Shown here one piece after another: positions 15,674 through 25,420 of a stretch of 64,000 nucleotides of DNA; the stretch's first letter is position 1; every line of letters starts with the position of its first letter. Source of the DNA: DATAOG01 sp963840925 (GTDB lineage Bacteria > Pseudomonadota > Alphaproteobacteria > Geminicoccales > Geminicoccaceae); the NCBI GenBank assembly GCA_963840925.1, contig CAWJAY010000032.1, positions 84,549 through 148,548 on the forward strand. The letters are read 5' to 3'. Position numbers and translations under genes: made by a program. The notes under the pieces are model-generated. The model saw only the letters and a list, made by a program, of their open reading frames with translations. It made no database searches and was not told the DNA's origin.

Positions 15674-15942
15674 GGCGGCGTCCTGAAGCGGCGATGACGG
15701 AGGCTGGCCCTTAGCGGCGCCCTGCGGCCCGGAGCCACGGCCCGCGCACCCGCCGCCGCTGCCGCTTCCTAGGCTGAACGGGGGGTGCCGCAGACCGACC
15801 ATGACCCCGCTAGTCTGCCACGGCGATCGGCCTCGGGCCATCCCTGCCGCGATGGTTTTGGCAGGCAGCTTGTTAACGGCTTCAGGCCTAGCATCGGCCG
15901 GAACGGCCAGGTGCGGGTGCGGCGGCAAAGACAGGAGCGGGC

Positions 15943-16968
15943 ATGGCGACAGAGCCGGCCAGAGGCTGGAGCCGATGGCGCCGCGCGCGCCGGCTGCCGA
16001 CGCTCAACCTCGCGCTCCAGGGCGGCGGCGCCCATGGCGCGTTCACCTGGGGGGTGCTCGATCGCCTGCTCGAGGACGAGCGCTTTGCGGTCGAGGGGAT
16101 CAGCGGCACCTCGGCCGGCGCTTTGAACGCGGTGGTGCTGGCCTCGGGCTGGCTCGCGGGCGGCGCCGAGGGTGGCCGGCGGGCGCTCGAGACGCTCTGG
16201 CGGGAGATCGCGGCGCTGGCCCGCTTCAGCCCGCTGCGCGCCGGCGGCCTGACCCAGATCGCGGCCGACTTCACCGCCCAGCTGCTCTCGCCCTACCAGC
16301 TCAACCCGCTCGGGCTGAACCCGCTGCGGCGGATCGTCGGCCAGCTGGTCGATCTCGAGCGGCTGCGCGCCGAGCGGCGCCTCAAGCTGTTCATCGCCGC
16401 GACAAACCTGCGCACCGGGCGCGCCCGGGTCTTCGGCAGCGCCGAGCTGTCGACCGAGGTGATCATGGCGTCGGCCTGCCTGCCGCAGATGCACCCGGCG
16501 GTGATGATCGGCGGCGAAGCCTATTGGGACGGCGGCTTCGTCGCCAACCCGCCGCTCGCGGTGCTGGTCGAGCACTGCCGCGCGCGCGACCTGCTGCTGG
16601 TCCAGATCAACCCCGATGCGGTCAGCGAGGTGCCGCACTCGGCCCGCGACATCCGCAACCGGATGGCCGAAATCGTGTTCGGCCGACCGCTGGCGCTCGA
16701 GCTCGATCGTTTGGCCGAGCAACGCCGTCGCGCCCGCTCGCCGCTCTGCTGGTGGCGCCCGAGCGCCCGCCGGCTCGCCCGCCACCGCCGGCACGTGATC
16801 GACGGCGGGCCGGTGCTGGCGGCCCTCGACCCGGCGAGCAAGATCGACCCGGACTGGCCGCGTCTGGCGCAGCTGCGCGATCTCGGCCGCAGCGCGGCCG
16901 AAGCCTGGCTGCACGGGCGCGCCGGCGTGCCGGCAAAGCCGCCCGCGCGAGCGCGCCACCGCGGTTGA
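15943..16968 (+). CDS. Patatin-like phospholipase
   Basis: The 341-residue product has the complete patatin set: an oxyanion-hole QGGGAHGAF at residues 26-34, nucleophile S57 in GTSAG, and the dyad aspartate D196 in WDGGFVANPPL. There is no signal peptide or membrane span, so it is a soluble cytoplasmic acyl hydrolase. AGGAGCGGGC just before the ATG supports the start. It belongs to the bacterial patatin group that follows LNLALQGGGAHGAFTWGVLD. Substrate is not evident. It is followed 66 bases later by cysK on the same strand, perhaps a chance pairing. Confidence 0.9.
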   Translation: MATEPARGWSRWRRARRLPTLNLALQGGGAHGAFTWGVLDRLLEDERFAVEGISGTSAGALNAVVLASGWLAGGAEGGRRALETLWREIAALARFSPLRAGGLTQIAADFTAQLLSPYQLNPLGLNPLRRIVGQLVDLERLRAERRLKLFIAATNLRTGRARVFGSAELSTEVIMASACLPQMHPAVMIGGEAYWDGGFVANPPLAVLVEHCRARDLLLVQINPDAVSEVPHSARDIRNRMAEIVFGRPLALELDRLAEQRRRARSPLCWWRPSARRLARHRRHVIDGGPVLAALDPASKIDPDWPRLAQLRDLGRSAAEAWLHGRAGVPAKPPARARHRG

Positions 16969-17034
16969 TTGCGCCGCGGCGCCGGCGCAAGTTCGAGGCT
17001 GCGCTCGCAGTCAACCCGCGAAAGGAGCATCGAG

Positions 17035-18036
17035 ATGGCCCAAGGCCACAACCGGGAGCAAGCTCGGCACGACCGGCCGGCGAAGCTGGACCAGCCGGGT
17101 CGGGGACGGATCTACGACAGCCTCGCCGAGACGATCGGCAATACGCCGCTGGTCCGCATCCCGCGCCTGGCCAAGGCGCACGGCGCGCGCGCCGACGTCA
17201 CGCTCAAGCTCGAGTTCTTCAATCCGCTCGGCAGCGTCAAGGACCGGATCGGGGTCAGCATGATCGAGGCGATGGAGGCCCTGGGCAAGATCGGCCCGGG
17301 CGCCGTGCTGGTCGAGCCGACCTCGGGCAACACCGGCATAGCGCTCGCCTTCGTCTGCGCCGCGCGCGGCTACCGGCTGATCCTGACCATGCCCGAATCG
17401 ATGTCGATCGAGCGCCGCAAGCTGCTGGTCTATCTCGGCGCCGAGCTCGAGCTGACGCCGCGCGAGCTGGGCATGAAGGGCGCGCTGGCCAAGGCCGATG
17501 AGCTGCTGGCGACAATTCCGGGCGCGCTGATGCCGAGCCAGTTCACCAACCCCGCCAATCCCGAGATCCACCGCCGGACCACGGCGGAGGAGATCTGGGC
17601 CGATACCGCCGGCCGGGTCGACTGGATCGTCTGCGGGGTCGGTACCGGCGGCACGCTGACCGGCTGCGGCCAGGTCCTGAAGCCGCGGCGGCCGGGCCTG
17701 CGCATGGTCGCGGTCGAGCCCGCGGCGAGCCCGGTGCTCTCGGGCGGCCAGCCCGGGCCGCACCCGATTCAGGGGATCGGCGCGGGCTTCGTCCCGGAGA
17801 TCCTCGACGTCAGCCAGATCGACGAGGTCGTCAAGGTCGGCAACGACGAGGCGTTCGCGTTCGCGCGCGAACTCGCCCGGCTCGAGGGCATCCCCGCCGG
17901 CATCTCCTCGGGTGCTGCGGTCGCGGCCGGGCTCGACGTCGCCAGGCGGCCCGAGCTCGCCGGCAAGCTGATGGTCGTGATCATCCCCTCGTTCGCCGAG
18001 CGCTACATCACGACCGCGCTGTTCGAGGGGCTCTGA
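17035..18036 (+). CDS. cysK: Cysteine synthase A
   Basis: The 333-residue product is an O-acetylserine sulfhydrylase, a PLP enzyme. The PLP lysine is K69 in NPLGSVKDR, followed by PTSGNTGIAL, the GVGTGGTLTGCG phosphate loop and IQGIGAGFVP. It makes cysteine from O-acetylserine and sulfide. The start is the ATG behind AAAGGAGCATCGAG. An N-terminal extension of about 20 polar residues precedes the fold. The C-terminus (SFAERYITTALFEGL) is standard. No serine acetyltransferase is nearby. Confidence 0.95.
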   Translation: MAQGHNREQARHDRPAKLDQPGRGRIYDSLAETIGNTPLVRIPRLAKAHGARADVTLKLEFFNPLGSVKDRIGVSMIEAMEALGKIGPGAVLVEPTSGNTGIALAFVCAARGYRLILTMPESMSIERRKLLVYLGAELELTPRELGMKGALAKADELLATIPGALMPSQFTNPANPEIHRRTTAEEIWADTAGRVDWIVCGVGTGGTLTGCGQVLKPRRPGLRMVAVEPAASPVLSGGQPGPHPIQGIGAGFVPEILDVSQIDEVVKVGNDEAFAFARELARLEGIPAGISSGAAVAAGLDVARRPELAGKLMVVIIPSFAERYITTALFEGL

Positions 18037-18048
18037 GGGCGGCGGCGC

Positions 18049-18693
18049 TTACTTCATGACCTCGGCCAGCGCCGCGGAGAAGCCGAGCAGCGAGACCGGC
18101 ACGTCGACCTGCGGCCGCTGGCCCTTCTGATCGTAGACGTGGAAGCTGACCGTCGCTTTGGTCCCGGCCTTCAGCTGGGCCAGCATCTCGGGACTGAGCA
18201 GCATCTCGACCCGGCAGCCCTGCCGCTCGCAGCGCTCGACCGCGACCTGCTGGCGCTCGCCGTCGTCGACCTTGAAGAAAGTGCCAGGCGGCAGCGCGAT
18301 GCCGAGCGGCAGCAGGATCAGCATGCCCGGCACCTTGAGGTTGGGCAGCTTGCCGATCACCGCGAGCAGCACGCGGTTGCCCTTCTCGTCGACGACCCGC
18401 TGGCGCATCTCGCAGAATTCCGGCTGGACCTTCTCGAGCGGCTCGCAATGCAGGGTCCAGTCCTGGAGCTCCTTGCCGTCCCGGCCCGACGGGCTCGGCG
18501 CGACGGTCTCCGGCGCCGGCGCGGCGCTCGGCGGCGTCTGGCTCGCCTGGGCGCGCGCCGGACCGGTCTCGGCGGCGGCGACCAGCGCCGCGATCAGCGC
18601 CACGGCCGCGAGCCGCAAAACGCCGCCCGGCGTGGCACGCCGGTTGGACGCGCCGCTCGGCGAACGCATGGACCTTGGAGCCAGGATCGTCAT
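18049..18693 (-). CDS. Invasion-associated locus B (IalB) family protein
   Basis: The 214-residue product has an Arg-rich start, a hydrophobic signal segment (VLRLAAVALIAALVAAAETG) cleaved near ARAQA, a Pro/Ala linker and an IalB domain: DWTLHCEPL, the paired cysteines FCEMRQRV, VPGMLILLPLGIALPPGTFF, then CERQGCRVEMLLS and the closing GFSAAL. The family is a periplasmic or secreted group common in alphaproteobacteria, first linked to Bartonella invasion. Its molecular role is not settled. The start is the ATG at 18693. The ATG at 18669 is an alternative. It faces cysK tail to tail. Confidence 0.8.
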   Translation of the reverse strand: MTILAPRSMRSPSGASNRRATPGGVLRLAAVALIAALVAAAETGPARAQASQTPPSAAPAPETVAPSPSGRDGKELQDWTLHCEPLEKVQPEFCEMRQRVVDEKGNRVLLAVIGKLPNLKVPGMLILLPLGIALPPGTFFKVDDGERQQVAVERCERQGCRVEMLLSPEMLAQLKAGTKATVSFHVYDQKGQRPQVDVPVSLLGFSAALAEVMK

Positions 18694-18794
18694 GGGCGTA
18701 CTCCGAAGCGGACCTGCCGGGGCACGCTCGAGCGTGCCGATCCGAGTCACAAAGATGGGCACGGGGAGCGTGAGGGCAACCCGCCGGCCAGCCC

Positions 18795-20465
18795 TCAGCC
18801 GCGGCGATCGGCCCGGACCATGTCGGCGGCCTTCTCGGCGATCATGATCACCGGCGCGGTGGTGTTGCCGGACGTGATCGTCGGCATGATTGAGGCGTCG
18901 ACCACCCGCAGGCGCTCGAGGCCGTGGACCCGCAGGCGGTCGTCGACCACGGCGCGCGCGTCCTGGCCCATTCTGCAGGTGCCGACCGGATGGAAGATCG
19001 TGGTGCCGATCGCGCCCGCGGCCTCGGTCAGCTCCTGATCGCTCTGGAATTCCGGTCCGGGCCGGAGCTCGGCCGGCCGGAAACGGGCGAGCGCCGGCGC
19101 GGCGCAGATCCGCCGGGTCAGCCGGATCGCATCGGCCGCGACCATCCGGTCGCCTTCGGTCGCGAGGTAGTTGGGCCGGATCGCAGGCGGCACGCCAGGC
19201 TCTGCGCTGCTGATCGCGACCTCGCCCCGGCTCTCGGGACGCAGGTTGCAGACCGAGGCGGTGAAGGCGGGAAACGGATGCAGCGGATCGCCGAACCGAT
19301 CGAGCGAGAGCGGCTGGATGTGATATTGCAGGTTGGGCGTCGCGCGCGCTGGATCGGATCTGGCGAAGGCGCCGAGCTGTGAGGGCGCCATCGTCAAAGG
19401 GCCGCGCCGGAACAGCAGGTATTGCAGGCCCATCCAGCCGCGTGCCGGCAGGCTGTGGGCCTGCTGGTTGAGCGTGCGCGTGCCTTCGACCCGGTAGACC
19501 AGGCGCAGCTGCAGATGATCCTGGAGGTTGGCGCCGACACCTTCGAGGGCAAGCACCGGCGGGATGTTCAGCGCCTCGAGCAGCGCGCCGGGGCCGACGC
19601 CCGAGAGCTGCAGCAGCTGCGGTGAGCCGATCGCGCCGCCGGCGAGGATCAGCTCGCGCCCGACCGCAGCATAGCCTTCGCCGCCCGGCTGGCGAACGTG
19701 CAGGCCGACCGCGCGCCGGCCGTCGAACGCGATCCGGCTCGCCTCGGCGCCGGTCAGGACCTCGAGATTCGGCCGCGAGCGGGCCGGCCTGAGGAACGCC
19801 TTGGCCGTGCTCCAGCGGACCCCGCGCTTCTGGTTGACCTGGAAATAGCCGCAACCCTCGTTGTCGCCGCGGTTGAAGTCGGCGATCCCGGGAATGCCGG
19901 CCTCGGCCGCGGCGGCGCGGAACGCATCCAGGATCTCCCAGGACAGGCGCATCTCCTCGACCCGCCATTCGCCGCCGGCGCCGTGCAGCGGGTCGGCGCC
20001 GTGGACGTAGTCCTCCGACTTCTTGAAGTACGGCAGGACGTCGTCCCAGCCCCAGCCGCGGTTGCCCAGCTGGCGCCACTGGTCGTAATCGGCCGCCTGG
20101 CCACGCATGTAGATCATGCCGTTGATCGACGAGCAGCCGCCCAGGACCTTGCCGCGCGGATAGTTGAGCGCGCGCCCGCCGAGCGCCGGCTCGGCCTCGG
20201 TCTTGAAGCACCAGTCGGTGCGCGGGTTGTTCTGGGTGTAGAGGTAGCCGACCGGGATGTGGATCCAGGGGTAGGTGTCCTTGCCGCCGGCCTCGAGCAG
20301 CAGGACCGAGACCGCGGGATCGGCCGAGAGGCGATTGGCGAGCACGCAGCCGGCGGTGCCGGCGCCGACGATCACGTAGTCGAAGCTGCCGAGGCTGCCT
20401 GCTGGTCCGCCCACCGTCCCCGCCCTCCGGGCCCATTGAGCCGCCAATCTAGCAACCAGCGGCAT
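18795..20465 (-). CDS. GMC-family oxidoreductase (choline dehydrogenase type)
   Basis: The 556-residue product is a flavin GMC oxidoreductase: FAD motif DYVIVGAGTAGCVLANRL near residue 30, the PRGKVLGGCSSINGMIYMRG block, GGAIGSPQLLQLSGVGP, and a C-terminal FHPVGTCRMG (catalytic His) with GNTTAPVIMIAEKAADM. It oxidises an alcohol to an aldehyde with FAD. The substrate is not certain, and the closest named family is BetA-like choline or alcohol dehydrogenase. A GTG at 20414, behind GGAGG, would remove 17 residues and is an equally good start. It is monocistronic, with no betaine aldehyde dehydrogenase or BetI beside it. Confidence 0.9.
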   Translation of the reverse strand: MPLVARLAAQWARRAGTVGGPAGSLGSFDYVIVGAGTAGCVLANRLSADPAVSVLLLEAGGKDTYPWIHIPVGYLYTQNNPRTDWCFKTEAEPALGGRALNYPRGKVLGGCSSINGMIYMRGQAADYDQWRQLGNRGWGWDDVLPYFKKSEDYVHGADPLHGAGGEWRVEEMRLSWEILDAFRAAAAEAGIPGIADFNRGDNEGCGYFQVNQKRGVRWSTAKAFLRPARSRPNLEVLTGAEASRIAFDGRRAVGLHVRQPGGEGYAAVGRELILAGGAIGSPQLLQLSGVGPGALLEALNIPPVLALEGVGANLQDHLQLRLVYRVEGTRTLNQQAHSLPARGWMGLQYLLFRRGPLTMAPSQLGAFARSDPARATPNLQYHIQPLSLDRFGDPLHPFPAFTASVCNLRPESRGEVAISSAEPGVPPAIRPNYLATEGDRMVAADAIRLTRRICAAPALARFRPAELRPGPEFQSDQELTEAAGAIGTTIFHPVGTCRMGQDARAVVDDRLRVHGLERLRVVDASIMPTITSGNTTAPVIMIAEKAADMVRADRRG

Positions 20466-20823
20466 TGCCGGTCACCCGGCAACCAACCGCGATGCCCAAA
20501 GAGGTCGGGAGCCAATGCGCGGACCAGCGGCAGTCATGCGGGCGGCGGCGAGCGTGCTCGTCGGTCAGGGCCCGCGCGGTGGGCCGTCATCGCCGCACGC
20601 GCAACAATTGACCTGCGCACCTGATAGGAATATAGTCCGGAACCTCGATCGGAGCCGATGCCGCCCAGGTGCCGTGCGGCAACCGTAGATAGAGACTGCT
20701 TTAGGGGTTTCTTAACCCTATTGCACGATGGTGCCCATCGCCCGATCGCGGGCCGGTTGTCGTCTCGAGCCCGAGCAACCGAAGCCGGTCGGTCGGCCAA
20801 CCCCAAGAACTCATGAGGCGGTC
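20466..20823 (+). promoter_or_regulatory. Intergenic gap with a GGGTT-AACCC dyad upstream of the ExbB-like operon
   Basis: This 358-bp region separates the divergent GMC gene from the three-gene membrane operon. It has no convincing gene. Near 20704-20718 the sequence GGGTTTCTTAACCC forms a short dyad about 105 bases before the operon start. It may be an operator or simply part of a promoter. Confidence 0.3.
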
Positions 20824-21561
20824 ATGACGGATGCTTTTGCCTCGACTGCGGATGATGTCGCTGCTTCGAGCTGCCGACCGGTGGCCACGCCGAAGCGCTT
20901 TGCGCCGGTCCTCAGCTGGTTCGCGGCGCTCTCCGAATCGGACGCGGCCGGTTGGCGCTATCATCTGATGCTGCGCTTTTCCGTTATCAACCTGGTCGCG
21001 ATCGCGCTGTTCTGCGCCGCTTGGCTCAAAGGCTGGATCCACCTGATCCTGGCGGGCGACAGCACCCATCAGGTCGTGTTGATCGCCGTGGTGTTCGGAT
21101 ACGGGCTGGTCCGCTGTGGCGGCAAGATCTTCACGACCAGCGTCGAGCTCAATCAGCTCCGGGCGCTGTCCGCCGGACAACCCGGCTATTGGGACACGGC
21201 CAACCTGCCGGATGCCCAGTCGCGGGCGATCCGCGCCTCGGCGCTCAGGCTGAAGCTGATGTCCCGGATCGGGTCGATCCGGCACGTCGCCAACAGCCTG
21301 GTGTTCCTCGGTCTGCTCGGCACCGTGATCGGCTTCATCATGGCGCTCTCGGGCGTCGATCCCGACGCCGCGGGCGATGTCGAATCGATCAAGCCGATGG
21401 TCGCGACGCTGCTCGACGGCATGTCGGTCGCGCTCTACACGACCCTGGTCGGCGCGGTCCTCAACATCTGGCTCATGGTCAACTACCGCCTGCTGGAGAG
21501 CGGCACGGTCGCCCTGCTCTCGGCGATCGTCGAGCTGGGAGAGCGCCATGTTCGGGCTTGA
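20824..21561 (+). CDS. MotA/TolQ/ExbB-like proton-channel protein
   Basis: The 245-residue product has four predicted spans (about 49-70, 79-97, 164-186 and 200-224). The third and fourth carry the family signature: LGLLGTVIGFIMALSGV, followed by GMSVALYTTLVGAVLNIWL, matching the TolQ/ExbB/MotA channel core. It should form the pentameric outer part of a proton-driven inner-membrane complex. Its partner is the next gene, overlapping by 14 bases, which has an ExbD-like single span. Unlike exbB there is no exbD or tonB gene. Which process is energised is unknown. Confidence 0.7.
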   Translation: MTDAFASTADDVAASSCRPVATPKRFAPVLSWFAALSESDAAGWRYHLMLRFSVINLVAIALFCAAWLKGWIHLILAGDSTHQVVLIAVVFGYGLVRCGGKIFTTSVELNQLRALSAGQPGYWDTANLPDAQSRAIRASALRLKLMSRIGSIRHVANSLVFLGLLGTVIGFIMALSGVDPDAAGDVESIKPMVATLLDGMSVALYTTLVGAVLNIWLMVNYRLLESGTVALLSAIVELGERHVRA

Positions 21562-22153
21562 GCAGGACGAGGACGAAACGGGCACGGTCTTCCGCGATGT
21601 GATCATGCTGGCGCTGGCCGGGTTCGTGGTCATGGTCATCCTGCTGCTGCCGCACCTGAACCCGCCCAGCAAGGCCGCCCAGGAGAACACCTCCGCGCCC
21701 GGCAACGTGATCGTCGAGGTCCGCTGGCCCGATGAGATCGACTGCGACGTCGACCTGTGGGTCGAGGCTCCGGGCGATCGGCCGGTCGGCTACTCGAACA
21801 AGGGCGGCCTGATCTTCAATCTGCTGCGCGACGATCTCGGCAAGCGGGCCGATGCCACCGGAATGAACTACGAGGTGTCGTACTCGCGCGGCATCCCGGC
21901 CGGCGAATACACCGTCAACGTGCATCTCTACCGCAATACGTCCGGCACCGTGCCGATCCCGGTCACGATCGTGACCAGCGTCAAGAAGTCGCCGAAGGAT
22001 TCCGCCCGCCAGCTGCTCGCCAGCAAGATCGAGCTGATCCGCGAGGGCGAGGAGCTGACGATCTACCGCTTCGGCTTGTCCACCGACGGCGATCTGGTGC
22101 CCGGCAGCGTGCACAGCCTGCAGCGCAACCTGCGGGCCTGGAGGGCGTCATGA
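21548..22153 (+). CDS. Single-span protein with periplasmic beta-sandwich, ExbD-like position
   Basis: The 201-residue product has a short acidic N-terminus, one membrane span (about 17-40, FRDVIMLALAGFVVMVILLL) and a periplasmic domain (about 58-190). An aspartate sits at the start of the span, in the same place as the proton-carrying Asp of ExbD/TolR (VDVMLVLL). The outer domain (VEVRWPDEIDCDVDLWVEAP, then AGEYTVNVHLYRNTSG) resembles YfaP/DUF2135-type beta-sandwiches and not the usual ExbD or OmpA-like domain. It overlaps the channel gene by 14 bases and the next gene by four. The assignment as the B subunit of a stator-like complex is inference. Confidence 0.6.
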   Translation: MFGLEQDEDETGTVFRDVIMLALAGFVVMVILLLPHLNPPSKAAQENTSAPGNVIVEVRWPDEIDCDVDLWVEAPGDRPVGYSNKGGLIFNLLRDDLGKRADATGMNYEVSYSRGIPAGEYTVNVHLYRNTSGTVPIPVTIVTSVKKSPKDSARQLLASKIELIREGEELTIYRFGLSTDGDLVPGSVHSLQRNLRAWRAS

Positions 22154-22668
22154 CCGAGCTCACCTATCTCTATGCCGCGATCGCCGTGCTCGCGGGCGTG
22201 ATCAGCAGCATCAGCGTCTGGTCGCCGCGCCGCCTCGGCCTCAAGCTCAGCGCGATCGGCGCCAGCGCGCTCTTCCTGCCTGCGGCCTACCTGGGCTTTG
22301 CGACGCTGCTCGGCCAGCCCAAGCCGGTCCAGCTCGAGTGGTGGCGCGCCCAGGCTCCCGAGGCGACGGTCCTGGCCTCCAGCTTCCGCGAGAACGAAGC
22401 GATCTACCTCTGGCTGCAATTGAACGGCCTCGGCGAGCCGCGCGCCTATGCGCTGCCCTGGAGCCGCGATCTCGCGGAGCAGCTCCAGACCGCCCAGCGC
22501 GAAGCCGCCGAGAACCAGACCCAGGTCCAGATGCGGCTGCCGTTCGAGCAGTCGCTCGAGGACCGCGAGCCCAAGTTCTACGCCATGCCGCAACCGCAGC
22601 AGCCGCCCAAGGATCAGGATCAGGGCCCGGCCCAGGTCTATCGTCGTCAAGCCACCAAGGACACCTAG
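22150..22668 (+). CDS. Membrane protein of the ExbB-like operon, unrecognised
   Basis: A 172-residue product with two N-terminal spans (about 5-22 and 33-55), then a polar domain of about 110 residues ending in a Gln/Pro-rich tail (QPQQPPKDQDQGPAQVY). It starts in a four-base overlap (ATGA) with the previous gene, so the three proteins are very likely one complex. No family was recognised. The soluble part contains VLASSFRENEAIYLWLQLNG, which reads as a small beta domain. Confidence 0.6.
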   Translation: MTELTYLYAAIAVLAGVISSISVWSPRRLGLKLSAIGASALFLPAAYLGFATLLGQPKPVQLEWWRAQAPEATVLASSFRENEAIYLWLQLNGLGEPRAYALPWSRDLAEQLQTAQREAAENQTQVQMRLPFEQSLEDREPKFYAMPQPQQPPKDQDQGPAQVYRRQATKDT

Positions 22669-22676
22669 CCAAGGCC

Positions 22677-22695
22677 GCGTCCCCGGCGGGGGCGC
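22677..22695 (+). terminator. Putative terminator hairpin after the ExbB-like operon
   Basis: GCGTCCCC (22677-22684) can pair with GGGGGCGC (22688-22695), with one G-T pair and a three-base loop, eight bases after the operon stop codon. There is no T tract, so the call rests on stem and place. Confidence 0.35.
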
Positions 22696-22720
22696 GCGTC
22701 CGGACGGCCGCTCGCTCGCC

Positions 22721-22764
22721 GAATCGGACCCGAAGCGCTCGCCCGAATCGGACCCGAAGCGCTC
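22721..22764. repeat. Two-copy 20-bp direct repeat, period 24
   Basis: GAATCGGACCCGAAGCGCTC occurs at 22721-22740 and again, identically, at 22745-22764. It lies in the gap between the ExbB-like operon and the following small ORF. No function is evident. Confidence 0.6.
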
Positions 22765-22848
22765 TATGAGAATTGTCTGGCATCTTGATGCCAAAATGCT
22801 AGCTTGCGCCGGCAGGGGCACGGACATCTTTGCGATCGGAGACTACCA

Positions 22849-23019
22849 ATGTCGCGGGCTCGCCCAACTTCAGTAACTCTGGCAACGGAGCCCTCGCGGG
22901 CGCCGCTCTGTTCCGACGTTGCCGTGTGGCAGCTTGCGGATGGCGTGTTGTTCAGTGTGTTGTCGTCATTGGTGCTCTGGAGCATCATCATCACCAGCGT
23001 CTACCGGGCGCTGCACTAG
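22849..23019 (+). CDS. Small single-span membrane protein, tentative
   Basis: A 56-residue ORF starts with ATG seven bases after CGGAGA. Its C-terminal half is hydrophobic (ADGVLFSVLSSLVLWSIIIT), predicting one membrane span. It reads in the same direction as the ExbB-like operon 180 bases upstream. No family was recognised. The ribosome site and the hydrophobic run are the only support. Confidence 0.35.
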   Translation: MSRARPTSVTLATEPSRAPLCSDVAVWQLADGVLFSVLSSLVLWSIIITSVYRALH

Positions 23020-23569
23020 CGCCGCTCCGGCGCGGCCCGCCGGAGCCACGGTATCAGACGCATCGGTGGCCCAAGACCGGCGGTGGCCCAAGACCGGCGG
23101 TGGCGCCGGATCGCAACGACGGCCGGCGGCGGCACTGGTAGCCGCTGCGCTCGATGTCCAGAAAGTGGAGACTTCGGGGCGACCCGAGCCCTGCCCCGGA
23201 CGCCGGGGCCCAGGTCGGCGCCTCGCACAGACTGGCGGCACGGCCAGAGTTGCCGCCGCCGCACCTCAGACACCCGGCGACGCCGGTTCTGATCACGCGA
23301 GCGCTTGCTGCCCAGGTCTCGCCAGCCTGGGTCTGCCGGGCCTCGGCGCCGGGCTGAAGCTCGCGGGTCGCCTGAACCCCGACATTCCCAATCGCTGCTG
23401 ATGCCGAGCGCGACCGGGCTCGCCTGTCGACCTCTCGGCATCGACAGCCCGACCGCGGCGGTTGCAGCGCGGCTCGCCGCGGGCCCGATCCGGGCCTCGA
23501 GCTACGTGTCACCGCGCGAGCACGCCGGTTGCGAGGCTGCGACCCGAGCGGTCGCCGGTCTGGTGGCGG
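23020..23569. other. Intergenic region with a 17-bp tandem repeat
   Basis: No convincing gene is seen in these 550 bases. The open frames here are long only because of high GC. A 17-bp unit GGTGGCCCAAGACCGGC is repeated in tandem at 23065-23081 and 23082-23098, with a partial third copy. The region lies upstream of nothing on the plus strand and downstream of glmS on the minus strand. Confidence 0.4.
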
Positions 23570-25393
<1,824 letters not shown>

Positions 25394-25420
25394 GGGAAGG
25401 CACTCCTGTGTGGCGGAGGT

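Noticed and set aside
13850..15697. A 615-residue plus-strand open frame
   Set aside because: It lies opposite the malonyl-CoA decarboxylase gene and has only shadow-type composition.
18049..20436. A 795-residue minus-strand frame joining IalB to upstream sequence
   Set aside because: The upstream part is an out-of-frame reading of the GMC oxidoreductase. The IalB start with a signal peptide lies at 18693.
20824..22668. Zorya-type antiphage system
   Set aside because: The channel protein lacks the long cytoplasmic tail of ZorA, the second lacks an OmpA-like domain as in ZorB, and there is no helicase or nuclease beside them.
25394..25420. glmS ribozyme or riboswitch upstream of glmS
   Set aside because: Only 27 bases separate glmU and glmS, too short for that structure, and the group is rare in Proteobacteria.
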